Positions 28,929 to 38,389 of a stretch of DNA of 64,000 nucleotides are shown here, piece after piece. The position numbers and the translations under genes were made by a program. This DNA is from Neisseria sp. 83E34 (GTDB lineage Bacteria > Pseudomonadota > Gammaproteobacteria > Burkholderiales > Neisseriaceae): contig NZ_LGYH01000004.1 of assembly GCF_001308015.1 (NCBI RefSeq), positions 169,413 to 233,412 of the forward strand, in the 5' to 3' direction. The notes beneath the pieces are model-generated. The model saw nothing but the letters and a program-made list of their open reading frames with translations. It did no database searches and was not told where the DNA came from. The first letter of the stretch is position 1, and each line of letters starts with the position of its first letter.

Positions 28929-31487
28929 TCAAATGCTTAGCTGCTCAAGAAGCCGCTGTTTTAATAGTAGCTGCTGTTTCGGGTTGGCGAGTTGAGGGCT
29001 ATATAGCAGAAAGCTGTCTTCCACACGTTCGTCTAAAGTATTGATTTTAGCGTAACGCAGGCTGATATCCAGTTCGGCAAACACTTCTGTGATGTCAGCC
29101 AGCAGGAAAGGGCGGTTGACTGCAATAATCTCCAGCGTAAACCAGCCGGGATAGTCTTCTTCTTCGGAGAGAAACAGGTTGGGCGCAATCGGTTGATGTC
29201 GGGCGCGGCGGCTTTTTACGCCGCCTGATAAATTATTGGTGCGGAATTTGCCTTGTATAAAGCAGTTTAGTTCTTTTTCCAGCGATGTGCGGATGCGCGG
29301 GTAGTCGTGCGGGCTGTAATGATTGGGAAACTGAACAACGAATGTATCCAGGATATAGTTGTGTTCGGTTACGAAAGCGCGCGCTGCCACAATATCCAAG
29401 CCGGAATGGCTGAAAATGCGGCACAAGCGGGTAAACAGGCGGTCGGCGTTGGGCATATACACCATCACTTGCAAAGTAGCGGCATCTTGCAGATTGCGTA
29501 TGGCAATTTGTGATTCTTCCAAATGCTCGATCAGAATCGGCAGATGCCAGAGGATTTCCTGCTCTTCATGCCGCACAAAATAAGCAGGGCCGAGCGCTTG
29601 CCACAAGCGGCGCTGCTGCTTAGCATCATAACCGGCTTGAGTGAGCGATTCGGTGGCACTGTTTTGGCGGATGCTGGTAATGGCTTTGCGGTTTTTTTCC
29701 ACACCGGCCAGGCGCTGTGCTGTTGAGTGGAACAGATTTTCCAGCAAACTGGCTTTCCATGAATTCCAGATTTTCGGGTTGGTGCCGCGGATATCAACTA
29801 CGGTAAGCAGATAAAGAGCGGTTAGCCGCTCTTGCGTTTTAACCCGGTCGCAGAAACGGGTAATCACATCAATATCATAAATGTCTTCTTTTTGAGCTAC
29901 GGTGGACATCAACAGATGGTCTTCAACCAACCAAGTTAGCAGGTCGCTTTCTTCTTGGGTGAGGAAATGGTCTTGGGCAAATTTTGCCGCATCTTTGGTG
30001 CCTTCTACCGCATGGTCGCCACCCCGGCCTTTGGCAATGTCATGAAACATGGCGGCCAGATAAAGCACATGTTTTTTTTCAAACGAATACATCAGCCCGG
30101 AAGCGAAAGGCAATTCATGGACATGGGCGTCTATAGCCAGGCGGCGCATATTGCGCAGCACCATCAGGATGTGGTCGTCAACAGGGTAGATGTGGAATAA
30201 GTCGTGTTGCAGTAGGCCGGTGATTTTTTCCCAGGCAGGCAGGTATTGGCCGAGCACGCCGTAAAGATTGAGAAAACGCATGGTGCGGGTCAGACCGTTA
30301 CCGGTTTTGAAAAAGCCGATAAAGCGCTCGCGGTTGACGGGATTTAGGTAAAAATCTTTATTGATATTGCGGGTCGCTGCCCACCATTGGCGCAAGGTTT
30401 GGGGCGCGATGGTTTTCAAATCGTTGCGATTCTGGATGATTTCGATGATTTTGAAAATATGGGTAGGGTCGTTGCGGAACAGATTTTTGTCTTTTACCGC
30501 AATCTGGTTGTCGACTTGATAATATTCGTCGTCGATATGGTGTATATGGCGGGGCAATACTGAATATACGCGGCCCCGCAACATGGGGATGATGATGCCG
30601 TTCAGCTGTTTGACGGTCTTTGTGGCACGATAAAGCCGGTGCATCAGTTTTTCACTTTTTATGCGGTTATTGTCATTTTGAAAACCCATGTCGGTGGCGA
30701 TTTTATTTTGCAAATCAAAAATCAACCTGTCTTCTTCACGGCCCGCGGCCAAATGCAGCTCGATTCGGATGCGTGCCAGCTGCTTGTGGCTGTTGGAAAG
30801 CAAACCGGCTTCCATACGCGTGAGTACGCGGTTATGCACCAATGAATGTGCTGATGTTGATAAACCCTGCGCTTTGGCCAGCCACATCATGGTGTGGATA
30901 TCGCGCAGGCCGCCGGGGCAGGTTTTGATATTCGGTTCAAGCAGTGCGCCTGAGCCTTTTTGCTTGTCGTGGCGCTGTTGCATTTCCACTAATTTACCTT
31001 CGATAAATAGAGCGGCATTGCGTTGCAGGTTGAGTTTTTGAAGCATGGTATTAGCAGTGTTTTGGTCGCCGCAGATAAAGCGTGCTTCGAGAAATGCTGT
31101 TTCGCCGCTAAGGTCGTCTTCAATACTGCGGCACAATTCATCTATGCTGCCGACTTTGGCTGCGGGCGTAAGCTGCATATCCCATAGGGTTTGAATCAAC
31201 GCGGCGGCGGCTTCTCGATGCGCTTCGGTCAGTGCTGTGTCTGAAACCACGGCCAAATCCAAATCGGAATAGGGGTACATTTCCCGCCTGCCGAAACCGC
31301 CTGTTGCCAGCAAGCATATGCCGCTATCGTCAAATAATTCCTGCCACAATGAGGAAAGCATGTTGTCCAAGGCTTGGGTGTATTGCTCGAAAAACACATT
31401 GGGCTGCCGCTTGAACAAATAGGCAGCGATGGCTTGTTCTTTTTTTAGGCTTAATTCTTTTGCAAGGGTTGGGGCAGAGTTAGGCAT
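28929..31487 (-). CDS. glnD: PII uridylyltransferase / uridylyl-removing enzyme GlnD
   Basis: Nitrogen sensor that uridylylates PII proteins when glutamine is low and removes UMP when it is high. 852 residues, the usual length. The order is a nucleotidyltransferase domain with LATGGFGRREMYPYSDLDL (about residue 60-80), a GlnD-specific helical domain, an HD hydrolase domain with AMFHDIAKGRGGDH, and two C-terminal ACT domains that bind glutamine (VMVYMPNADRLFTRL and LEIIAVNRPFLLADITEVF). It is a single gene. A lone DUS lies in its upstream region at 31508-31520. Confidence 0.95.
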   Translation of the reverse strand: MPNSAPTLAKELSLKKEQAIAAYLFKRQPNVFFEQYTQALDNMLSSLWQELFDDSGICLLATGGFGRREMYPYSDLDLAVVSDTALTEAHREAAAALIQTLWDMQLTPAAKVGSIDELCRSIEDDLSGETAFLEARFICGDQNTANTMLQKLNLQRNAALFIEGKLVEMQQRHDKQKGSGALLEPNIKTCPGGLRDIHTMMWLAKAQGLSTSAHSLVHNRVLTRMEAGLLSNSHKQLARIRIELHLAAGREEDRLIFDLQNKIATDMGFQNDNNRIKSEKLMHRLYRATKTVKQLNGIIIPMLRGRVYSVLPRHIHHIDDEYYQVDNQIAVKDKNLFRNDPTHIFKIIEIIQNRNDLKTIAPQTLRQWWAATRNINKDFYLNPVNRERFIGFFKTGNGLTRTMRFLNLYGVLGQYLPAWEKITGLLQHDLFHIYPVDDHILMVLRNMRRLAIDAHVHELPFASGLMYSFEKKHVLYLAAMFHDIAKGRGGDHAVEGTKDAAKFAQDHFLTQEESDLLTWLVEDHLLMSTVAQKEDIYDIDVITRFCDRVKTQERLTALYLLTVVDIRGTNPKIWNSWKASLLENLFHSTAQRLAGVEKNRKAITSIRQNSATESLTQAGYDAKQQRRLWQALGPAYFVRHEEQEILWHLPILIEHLEESQIAIRNLQDAATLQVMVYMPNADRLFTRLCRIFSHSGLDIVAARAFVTEHNYILDTFVVQFPNHYSPHDYPRIRTSLEKELNCFIQGKFRTNNLSGGVKSRRARHQPIAPNLFLSEEEDYPGWFTLEIIAVNRPFLLADITEVFAELDISLRYAKINTLDERVEDSFLLYSPQLANPKQQLLLKQRLLEQLSI

Positions 31488-31567
31488 GGCGGTTTCACTC
31501 AGTTGGTTTCAGACAGGCATTTTGATTCCGAATTATATAGCGCTATTGTTTCATTATGCATAATACG

Positions 31568-31602
31568 ATGCCTGTCTGAAAAATATTCAGACAGGCATCG
31601 TG
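31568..31602 (-). terminator. Inverted DUS-pair terminator after metF
   Basis: DUS at 31568-31580 and its complement at 31586-31598, followed on both sides by A/T-rich sequence, between the metF stop and the glnD leader. Confidence 0.75.
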
Positions 31603-31619
31603 TATATAAACATAGAATT

Positions 31620-32453
31620 TTAATAACCTAAGCGCTGGCAAATGGTGGATACCAATCCGGCTTGGTTGAGCGTGTAAAAATGCAGACCCGGTGCACCTTC
31701 GCGTAGCAGGCGCTCGCACATTTCGGTAACCACATCCAGCGCCAGCGATTTAATGGCAGCCGTATCGTCGGCATAAGATTGCAGCTTCAAGCGCAGCCAG
31801 CGGGGGATTTCCGCGCCGCAAGTATCGGAGAAGCGGGTCAGTTTGGAGAAGCTGGCAATCGGCATGATGCCGGGAATAATCGGAATATCCACCCCGCGGC
31901 CTTGCACATCGTCGACGAAGCGGAAATAGGCATCGGTATTGTAAAAATATTGGGTAATGGCCGAATCGGCGCCGGCTTTGACTTTGCGTACAAAATTATT
32001 CAGATCGTCTTCTGCGCTGCGGGCTTGCGGGTGAAATTCGGGATAAGCAGCCACTTCAATATGGAAATGGTCGCCGAACTCGTTTTTAATCAATGAAACC
32101 AATTCGTTGGCGTAAAACAAGCCATCCATACCCGCACCCATACCGGAAGGAATATCGCCGCGCAGTGCAACGATATGGCGTATACCCAGCTCTTTATATT
32201 CATTCAACAAATCAACTACTTCCTGCGGTTGCATACCAATGCAGGGCAAATGCGGTGCGGCAGCAATGCCTTCACTTAAAATATCCTGAATGGTTTGCAT
32301 CGTGCCTTCTCTGGTGGAGCCGCCTGCGCCGGAGGTGCAGCTGAAAAAATCCGGCGCGTATTGGCTGAGCTGTTTGCGTGTAATTACCTGCTTGGCACGG
32401 CCTTCGGGTGTGCGGGTAGGAAAGAATTCGAAACTGAGTTTGGGCAGCGACAT
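31620..32453 (-). CDS. metF: Methylenetetrahydrofolate reductase MetF
   Basis: FAD enzyme that reduces 5,10-methylene-THF to 5-methyl-THF for methionine synthesis. 277 residues of a TIM barrel. SFEFFPTRTPEG near the start carries the catalytic Glu region, VALRGDIPSG is a flavin/folate-site strand, EVAAYPEFHPQA is a family signature, and QYFYNTDAYFRF and IPGIMPI follow. An extended non-coding stretch upstream has no visible regulator site. It is not in an operon with other met genes. Confidence 0.94.
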   Translation of the reverse strand: MSLPKLSFEFFPTRTPEGRAKQVITRKQLSQYAPDFFSCTSGAGGSTREGTMQTIQDILSEGIAAAPHLPCIGMQPQEVVDLLNEYKELGIRHIVALRGDIPSGMGAGMDGLFYANELVSLIKNEFGDHFHIEVAAYPEFHPQARSAEDDLNNFVRKVKAGADSAITQYFYNTDAYFRFVDDVQGRGVDIPIIPGIMPIASFSKLTRFSDTCGAEIPRWLRLKLQSYADDTAAIKSLALDVVTEMCERLLREGAPGLHFYTLNQAGLVSTICQRLGY

Positions 32454-32620
32454 GCTTGAAGCTCCGTAAAATTTTTAGATGATGCTTAGGTTATGTGCTT
32501 GATTGTGCGAGTGCAAGCGGTAAAAGCTGTTTTTCTTGTGAAAAATATTCTTTTAGATATGAATTTAATTATTGCTCACATATTATTCTTGAAAAATCAT
32601 ATGCTTGTTTAAATGAAGCA

Positions 32621-32666
32621 ATGCCTGTCTGAAAACGGGTTGATAAGTTTTCAGACAGGCATTGCT
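32621..32666 (-). terminator. Inverted DUS-pair terminator after hemA
   Basis: DUS at 32621-32633 and its complement at 32650-32662 with a 16-base loop, downstream of the minus-strand hemA. Confidence 0.75.
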
Positions 32667-32675
32667 TTTATGTGA

Positions 32676-33935
32676 TCATGATTTATCAGAATTGTGCAGG
32701 CGGTAAATCCGGGCAACCGCTTCCGATAATTCATTATTATGGCTGCTGGCTTTGGAAAGCGTTTGCGTGGGAGAATGCAGCAACTTATTGGTAAGCTGCA
32801 CGGATAATCGTTCAAGTACTTCTTCCGGTGATGTGCCTTTAGCCAACTGCTTCATGGCGTTTTCCAACACATAACGGCGGGCGCGTTCGCCTTCGTCCCG
32901 CAATGCCCGAATCAGCGGCACGTTTTGCCGGCTGCGCTGCCAATCGATAAATTCAGCTACTTTTTGCTCTACCATAGCCTCGGCTTCCGCTGCCGCACGC
33001 TGGCGGGATTCTTTACCGGTTTCAATGATTCCGGTCATATCGTCAACGGTGTACAGATAAATATCATCCAGCTCGTTCACTTGCTCTTCAATATCCCGGG
33101 GCACTGCCAAATCCAGCATAAACACAGGCATGTGTTGCCGCTCTTTCAAGGCTTTTTCCACCATGCCTTTGCCGATAATAGGCAACTGGCTGGCCGTAGA
33201 AGAAACCACCACGTCATAATCGGACAAAACGGCAGGCAAATCACTCAATAAACAAGGCTCGGCATTGACGCTTAATTTGTCGCACAATTCTTGCGCTCTA
33301 GGCAAGGTGCGGTTAACAACAGTAATAAGGTTAGGCTTTTTAGCGGCGAAATAAGTAGCCACCAATTCGATCATTTCACCCGCACCGACGAATAGAACGT
33401 TTAAATCGCTTACGGAAGGGAAAATCTGTTCGGCCATTTTCACTGATGCAGCCGCCATAGAAACGGAATTTTCGCCTACTGCGGTAGAGGAGCGGATTTC
33501 TTTGGCTACGGAAAATGTTTTTTGAAATAAGGCGTTCAACCAAGTGCTGACGGCAGATTGCTCTTGAGCAACCCGCACGGCATCTTTGAGCTGCCCCAGA
33601 ATCTGCGGTTCGCCCAATACCATGCTGTCCAAGCCGCAGGCTACGCGGAATGCGTGTTGTATGGTTTCGCTGCACCCGTAGGTATAAAGATAAGGGCGGA
33701 TTTCTTCAACCGCCAAGCCTTGATAGTTCGCCAGCCACTGCACAACGGCTTCCGTATCACCCACGCAATACAATTCGGTTCGATTGCAGGTAGATAAAAT
33801 CACTGCTTCCTGCGCGGCACGGCTGCTTACCAAATTGCCTACGGCTTCAGGCAATACCGCAGCGGCAAACGCAAGTTTTTCGCGTATGCTCAAAGGAGCG
33901 GTTTGATGGTTCAGACCTACGGCAGTCAGTTGCAT
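32676..33935 (-). CDS. hemA: Glutamyl-tRNA reductase HemA
   Basis: First committed enzyme of heme synthesis by the C5 route; reduces glutamyl-tRNA(Glu) to glutamate-1-semialdehyde with NADPH. 419 residues. Catalytic Cys50 lies in LSTCNRTE. GLDSMVLGEPQILGQ is the family signature. A Rossmann domain has NVLFVGAGEMIELVATYF, and a long helical dimerisation domain is at the C-terminus. The ATG at 33935 gives MQLTAVGLNHQTAPL, the usual start. Single gene. Confidence 0.95.
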   Translation of the reverse strand: MQLTAVGLNHQTAPLSIREKLAFAAAVLPEAVGNLVSSRAAQEAVILSTCNRTELYCVGDTEAVVQWLANYQGLAVEEIRPYLYTYGCSETIQHAFRVACGLDSMVLGEPQILGQLKDAVRVAQEQSAVSTWLNALFQKTFSVAKEIRSSTAVGENSVSMAAASVKMAEQIFPSVSDLNVLFVGAGEMIELVATYFAAKKPNLITVVNRTLPRAQELCDKLSVNAEPCLLSDLPAVLSDYDVVVSSTASQLPIIGKGMVEKALKERQHMPVFMLDLAVPRDIEEQVNELDDIYLYTVDDMTGIIETGKESRQRAAAEAEAMVEQKVAEFIDWQRSRQNVPLIRALRDEGERARRYVLENAMKQLAKGTSPEEVLERLSVQLTNKLLHSPTQTLSKASSHNNELSEAVARIYRLHNSDKS

Positions 33936-34297
33936 GGCGGGATTTTCAGCTTGGGAGAATGTGGAATAAATAAACGCGCTATTGTATCAAAAAAATGGAT
34001 ATAAGTATGCGGGGTTTAAGTAATAGAGGAGAAATTTGATTGTCTGTTTATGCTCCTGGCTGTATGAATTTCCAAGTGATTATCCGGCTTCGGCTGCTTT
34101 GCATTGCATGTTGATTGAACGCAGATTGCCGATGAATAGGCTGATAGGCAAGGTTGCTTGGTAAACAATACTTAAAGTTAGTGCTTTTTTATTTTTTTAT
34201 GATATAAGTATAAAAGCAATTGGGTTAATAAATTATTTTTTAGGAATGGAGCGCTTTATGTTACACAAACAGCGCTTTGCACAGGAAACTGATAAAC
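33936..34297. other. Intergenic region between hemA and the plus-strand membrane-anchored protein gene
   Basis: 362 bases with no supportable gene and no DUS. The right half has an AT-rich run near 34180-34240 that may hold a promoter for the gene at 34298, but I cannot define boxes with confidence. Confidence 0.4.
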
Positions 34298-34750
34298 ATG
34301 AGTAAATACCCTCATATTATTTTGGCATTGCTGATCGGCTGTGTGTTCGGCTTAATCGCTTCGCAACTGTTTTTCGCGCCTTCGCGCACATCCGAGCCTT
34401 TATTTGACGCGCCGGATGCGCCGGTAGCCGACTTCAAAACATGGCAAAACAATAATTGGAAATTCAAGCTTTCCAGCAACAATGATGAAAGTACGGCAGA
34501 GGTGGCCGTGTTGGAAAATCAGGTTCTTCCGTTTAAAATTATGGTTAACGGCGCCACTTCGCCTAAGTTTTTCCAAATGGATATCTCAGGCGTGCCGCAC
34601 GAACCTTATGGCACGATTACTTTGGTTGGTGATGAGGAAAAAGGGTTTATCAAAGAGGTGGAGCTTTGGTCCGCACAAAAAATTTACCGCCTCAAACGCA
34701 CCAAGGCAGGTGGCAGCTGGACAATGCAGGAAGTGAGCCTGAAAAAATAA
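34298..34750 (+). CDS. Unknown protein with an N-terminal membrane anchor
   Basis: 150 residues, not recognised. One N-terminal hydrophobic helix (HIILALLIGCVFGLIASQLF) is followed by a soluble, probably periplasmic, domain with beta character. The helix has no signal-peptidase site, so it is likely retained as an anchor. I chose the ATG at 34298, with AGGAAA about ten bases upstream; a TTG further upstream is open but unlikely. It lies 28 bases before pdxH with a DUS between them. Confidence 0.7.
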   Translation: MSKYPHIILALLIGCVFGLIASQLFFAPSRTSEPLFDAPDAPVADFKTWQNNNWKFKLSSNNDESTAEVAVLENQVLPFKIMVNGATSPKFFQMDISGVPHEPYGTITLVGDEEKGFIKEVELWSAQKIYRLKRTKAGGSWTMQEVSLKK

Positions 34751-34763
34751 ATGCCTGTCTGAA
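34751..34763 (+). repeat. Lone DUS between the unknown gene and pdxH
   Basis: ATGCCTGTCTGAA starts directly after the upstream stop codon and is followed by the AAGGAA ribosome site of pdxH. Unpaired, so not a terminator. Confidence 0.85.
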
Positions 34764-34777
34764 AAAGGAACAACATC

Positions 34778-35410
34778 GTGGATTTGCATGACATACGAGA
34801 AGAGTACAGTAAAAAGGAATTGTCGGAACAAGAATGCGACGCCAGCCCGATTATCCAGTTTGAACAATGGCTTGGCGAAGCAATGAAAGCGGCGGTCAAC
34901 GAACCGACTGCGGTTAATGTGGCCACCGTAAGGGAAGACGGCAGGCCTTCCAACAGAATGGTGTTGTTGAAAGAAGTGAATCCCAAAGGTTTTGTATTTT
35001 TTACTAATTATCAAAGCCAGAAAGGGCGTGCGATTGCGGCCAATCCGTTTGCTGCGATGACTTTTTTCTGGCCCGAATTGGAGCGGCAGGTGCGCATCGA
35101 AGGGTGCGTGGAAAAGTTGAGCGATAAAGATTCAGACGAGTATTTCGATTCCCGGCCTTATACCAGCCGTATTGGTGCTTGGGCCAGCGAACAAAGCAGC
35201 GTATTGGAAAGCAAAGCCGTATTGGTGGCGAAAGCGGCAGCCGTAGGTGTAAAGCATCCGTTCCACGTGCCGCGCCCGCCGTATTGGGGCGGCTATCTGG
35301 TGATTCCCGATGCCGTGGAATTTTGGCAAGGCCGCCCGAGCCGCCTGCATGACCGCATACGTTACCGTTTGGAAAATAATGTGTGGATTAAAGAGCGTTT
35401 GTCACCTTGA
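34778..35410 (+). CDS. pdxH: Pyridoxamine 5'-phosphate oxidase PdxH
   Basis: FMN oxidase that turns pyridoxine or pyridoxamine 5'-phosphate into pyridoxal phosphate. 210 residues. It has [18 protein letters not shown] in the FMN site, [26 protein letters not shown], the [16 protein letters not shown] substrate region and the C-terminal signature [17 protein letters not shown]. The start is GTG with AAGGAA upstream. It is close to pdxJ, another gene of B6 synthesis, with recO between them. Confidence 0.95.
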   Translation: MDLHDIREEYSKKELSEQECDASPIIQFEQWLGEAMKAAVNEPTAVNVATVREDGRPSNRMVLLKEVNPKGFVFFTNYQSQKGRAIAANPFAAMTFFWPELERQVRIEGCVEKLSDKDSDEYFDSRPYTSRIGAWASEQSSVLESKAVLVAKAAAVGVKHPFHVPRPPYWGGYLVIPDAVEFWQGRPSRLHDRIRYRLENNVWIKERLSP

Positions 35411-35550
35411 TATTTGCGTATTCAAATCAGTTTAAAGCCGGAGGATTGCCCATCTCCGGCTTTGTTGTTTTGTGGATCGAAAAATATTTCTGATTTAAGC
35501 CGTAGAGCATCCGAATTTAATATGAAGCTTGGGGTATAATTCGCGCAATT

Positions 35551-36315
35551 ATGCCGACACTGCAAACTATGCCTGACAAATCCCACCGCATCAATCACCA
35601 ACCGGCTTTCCTGTTGACTGCTACCCCGTGGCGGGAAAGCAGCTTGTGGCTGGAGGTGTTCAGCCGCGATTACGGCCGTGTGGCGCTGCTGGCGCGTAGT
35701 GCGCGCAAACGGCAGAGTGAATTGCGTGGCGTGTTGGTGCCTTTTGTGCCGATGAGTGCATCGTGGTATGGCAGCGGCGAATTGAAAACGCTGCACCGCG
35801 CCGAATGGCTCGGCGGTTGGGCTTTGCCGCAAGGTAGGGCGCTGTTTAGCGGGTTGTATGCTAATGAATTGATGTTGAAACTGACTGCGCGCGAAGATCC
35901 GCATCCAAAGCTTTATGATGCGTTGTTTGGCTTGATGAAGGCAGTGGCCGGGCAGCCGAATCATGTGGCAGCTTTGCGCTGCTTTGAGTGGTCTCTGCTG
36001 ACCGAGCTGGGTTTTGCGCCGGATTTGCAGCATGATGAAGCCGGTTGCGCGATTGATGCGGAGCGCGATTACTGGCTGCGGCCGGAGCATGCGGCCTTAC
36101 CGCTTGATGGCGCCGATAATGTGCATATAAGCGAAGCGCAGGGTGTGGTTGTCAAAGGCAACAGCTTGATTCAACTGCGCAAAGGTGAGTTTGATAGTGG
36201 AGACAGTTTGCAGCAGGCTTTGAAACTTACCCGTATGCTGATTGATTTCCGCTTGCCGGAAGGTGTGAAATCAAGACAGGTTTTGCAGCAGATGCAGGCT
36301 TTTGAGTTTGAATGA
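35551..36315 (+). CDS. recO: DNA repair protein RecO
   Basis: Loads RecA onto SSB-coated single strands in the RecFOR pathway. 254 residues with an N-terminal OB-fold that includes FLLTATPWRESSLWLEVFSR, then GRVALLARSARKRQSELRG, and a helical C-terminal domain (NELMLKLTAREDPHPKLYDA). The N-terminal nine-residue stretch is open from ATG 35551; a second ATG at 35569 could be the start. The order recO-pdxJ-acpS is conserved widely in proteobacteria and supports the call. Confidence 0.92.
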   Translation: MPTLQTMPDKSHRINHQPAFLLTATPWRESSLWLEVFSRDYGRVALLARSARKRQSELRGVLVPFVPMSASWYGSGELKTLHRAEWLGGWALPQGRALFSGLYANELMLKLTAREDPHPKLYDALFGLMKAVAGQPNHVAALRCFEWSLLTELGFAPDLQHDEAGCAIDAERDYWLRPEHAALPLDGADNVHISEAQGVVVKGNSLIQLRKGEFDSGDSLQQALKLTRMLIDFRLPEGVKSRQVLQQMQAFEFE

Positions 36316-36337
36316 ACAAAATGCCTGTCTGAAAAAA

Positions 36338-36366
36338 TAAAGCGGCACGTTGGAATTGCCGCTTTA
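36338..36366 (+). other. Hairpin in the recO-pdxJ gap
   Basis: TAAAGCGGC (36338-36346) pairs with GCCGCTTTA (36358-36366), 9-bp stem, 11-base loop, no T-run. A lone DUS (36321-36333) sits just before. It may weaken read-through into pdxJ but is not a typical terminator. Confidence 0.45.
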
Positions 36367-36386
36367 GTGAAAGAAAGGAAAAATCC

Positions 36387-37118
36387 ATGCTCTTAGGTGT
36401 GAATATTGACCATGTGGCCACCCTGCGCAATGCGCGCGGCACAACTTATCCCAGCCCGCTGGAGGCTGCTTTACTGGCCGAAACGCATGGTGCCGACTTG
36501 ATAACCCTGCATTTGCGCGAAGACCGCCGTCATATTAAAGACGCTGATGTGTTTGCAATTAGAAGTGCCATCCGCACACGCATGAATCTGGAAATGGCGC
36601 TTACCGAAGAAATGTTGGAAAACGCCTTAAACGTGATGCCGCAAGACGTGTGTATTGTGCCCGAACGGCGTGAAGAAGTAACCACAGAAGGCGGGCTGGA
36701 TGTGTTGGCACAGCAGAAAAAAATTGCCGAATACACGGAAACCTTAACCCGAGCCGGTATCCGGGTTTCACTGTTTATCGACGCTGATGAAGCGCAGATT
36801 CAAGCGGCAAAAGATGTGGGTGCTCCGGTAGTGGAATTGCACACGGGCGCTTATGCCGAAGCCCGCACGCACGAAGCGCAGCATAAAGAATGCTCGCGCA
36901 TTGAAATCGGCGCTCATTTTGCCAGCGAGTTGGGTTTGGTGGTAAACGCAGGGCACGGGCTGACCATACACAATGTTACGCCCATCGCCCAAATTCTTGC
37001 CATCCGAGAGCTGAATATCGGCCATTCGCTGATTTCGCAAGCCGTATTTTTGGGTTTGCCGGAAGCCATCCGTCAAATGAAAAAAGTGATGTTTGAAGCT
37101 CGCGCTTTACCTTATTAA
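36387..37118 (+). CDS. pdxJ: Pyridoxine 5'-phosphate synthase PdxJ
   Basis: Condenses 3-amino-2-oxopropyl phosphate with deoxyxylulose phosphate to make pyridoxine 5'-phosphate. 243 residues of a TIM barrel. [16 protein letters not shown] starts the protein, then [54 protein letters not shown] and [12 protein letters not shown], all known family motifs. AAAGGA precedes the ATG. It follows recO and precedes acpS. Confidence 0.96.
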   Translation: MLLGVNIDHVATLRNARGTTYPSPLEAALLAETHGADLITLHLREDRRHIKDADVFAIRSAIRTRMNLEMALTEEMLENALNVMPQDVCIVPERREEVTTEGGLDVLAQQKKIAEYTETLTRAGIRVSLFIDADEAQIQAAKDVGAPVVELHTGAYAEARTHEAQHKECSRIEIGAHFASELGLVVNAGHGLTIHNVTPIAQILAIRELNIGHSLISQAVFLGLPEAIRQMKKVMFEARALPY

Positions 37119-37121
37119 TGT

Positions 37122-37145
37122 TTTTCAGACAGGCCTGTCTGAAAA
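37122..37145. repeat. Perfect 24-bp palindrome made of two fused DUS cores
   Basis: TTTTCAGACAGG is followed at once by its exact complement, with no loop. Each half is a DUS lacking the leading TG. It lies 3 bases after the pdxJ stop, and the AAGGAG ribosome site of acpS begins right after it. Confidence 0.8.
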
Positions 37146-37158
37146 GAAGGAGATGCCC

Positions 37159-37536
37159 ATGATTTATGGAATCGGTATGGATATTATTGCCCTTAACCGC
37201 ATTGAGCGGCTTTATAAAAAATACGGTCAGGCTTTTGCCGAACGCTTACTGAGCCAGGTGGAGCTGCCTGAGTTTGAACAGGCCGGCAAACCTATCAGTT
37301 TTCTGGCTAAACGCTTCGCTGCCAAAGAAGCCTTTTCCAAAGCAGTGGGAACCGGCATCCGCGGCATCGTTTCGTTTCCGCGTATCACTGTCGGTCACAA
37401 TCATTTGGGGCGACCGGAAATTTTATGCGATGCGGATTTGCAGTCTTGGCTGGATGAGCAGGGCATCAAGCAAGTGCATCTGAGCATAAGCGATGAAAAA
37501 GATGTAGTGCAGGCTTTTGCTGTAGCGGAAAAATAA
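37159..37536 (+). CDS. acpS: Holo-[acyl-carrier-protein] synthase AcpS
   Basis: Transfers 4'-phosphopantetheine from CoA to apo-ACP. 125 residues. GIGMDIIALNRIERL holds the metal Asp, FLAKRFAAKEAFSKAVGTGI holds the catalytic Glu-Lys region, and HLSISDEKDVVQAFAV ends the chain. Two ATGs are close: I choose 37159 because AAGGAG lies seven bases before it. The ATG at 37153 would be too near. The 24-bp DUS palindrome lies just upstream. Confidence 0.94.
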   Translation: MIYGIGMDIIALNRIERLYKKYGQAFAERLLSQVELPEFEQAGKPISFLAKRFAAKEAFSKAVGTGIRGIVSFPRITVGHNHLGRPEILCDADLQSWLDEQGIKQVHLSISDEKDVVQAFAVAEK

Positions 37537-37557
37537 AAGAGCAAGCCGATTTAAACT

Positions 37558-38379
37558 ATGTTGAAAGAAAACAATATATTGCAAGATTCCCGTCCATTGT
37601 TGCGCGTGGTTGCCGGCGTTGTATTAAACGAGCAAGGCGATTACTTGCTGGCTTCGCGTCCGGAAGGCAAACCTTATGCGGGATATTGGGAATTTGCCGG
37701 CGGTAAAGTCGAGCCGCAGGAAAGCGAGCTGGATGCGCTGAAACGCGAGTTTGAAGAGGAGTTGGGCATTCATATCCATCATGCAACGCCGTGGTTAACC
37801 AAAATCCATATGTATGAACACGCGCATGTTCATTTGCGTTTTTTCCGCGTTAAAGCGGGTGATTGGTCGGGCACTTTGCAGGCCAAAGAAGGGCAGAGTT
37901 GGTCTTGGCAGAAAGCGGGCGATTTTACCGTGTCGCCCATGTTGCCGGCTAACGGGCCGGTGCTGGCCGCATTGGCCGTGCCGACCGAGCTGACAGGCAG
38001 TGTTGACACAGGCTTTACCGGCGAAAACCGCATGGGTGCTTATCGTGTTGTGCCGTTTGCCATGCTGGAGCCGACACACAAACATTGCTTGATTAGCGCG
38101 GAAGCACTGAAAAACTATGGCAGGAGGCCGCAGGTAGAGAGTTTGTGGGTGTTAGTTGAGGATGCCGAACAGTTCGCCGAAGCGTTTGATGCCGATGTGG
38201 TGGTATGGCGAGCGGCTTGTGAGGAATCTGCCAGGCAAGTTTTGCAAATATTGAAAGATGGCGTAGGCGTGCCGTTGGTGGTGTTGGCAGAAGAATGCCT
38301 GTCTGAAAAATACCGTTCAGCTTGGCTGGAAGCCGGCGCACACGCGGTGGTAGCAGATCGGCAAACCGGACTGGCATAG
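37558..38379 (+). CDS. Nudix hydrolase (MutT-type) fused to a ThiE-like C-terminal domain
   Basis: 273 residues. Residues 1-135 are a MutT-like Nudix domain; the Nudix box spans 49-71 with all key residues (GGKVEPQE, then REFEEELGI), and Mg-binding Glu residues are intact. The remaining 140 residues resemble the TIM-barrel of thiamine-phosphate synthase (PLVVLAEECLSE then AGAHAVVADR), but are too short and lack the usual catalytic motifs, so this half looks degenerate or regulatory. Such Nudix/ThiE fusions are known in gammaproteobacteria and Neisseria. Likely role: cleaning 8-oxo-dGTP. A DUS at 38295-38307 encodes the ECLSEK stretch in frame. Confidence 0.85.
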   Translation: MLKENNILQDSRPLLRVVAGVVLNEQGDYLLASRPEGKPYAGYWEFAGGKVEPQESELDALKREFEEELGIHIHHATPWLTKIHMYEHAHVHLRFFRVKAGDWSGTLQAKEGQSWSWQKAGDFTVSPMLPANGPVLAALAVPTELTGSVDTGFTGENRMGAYRVVPFAMLEPTHKHCLISAEALKNYGRRPQVESLWVLVEDAEQFAEAFDADVVVWRAACEESARQVLQILKDGVGVPLVVLAEECLSEKYRSAWLEAGAHAVVADRQTGLA

Positions 38380-38389
38380 GGAAAGCAAG

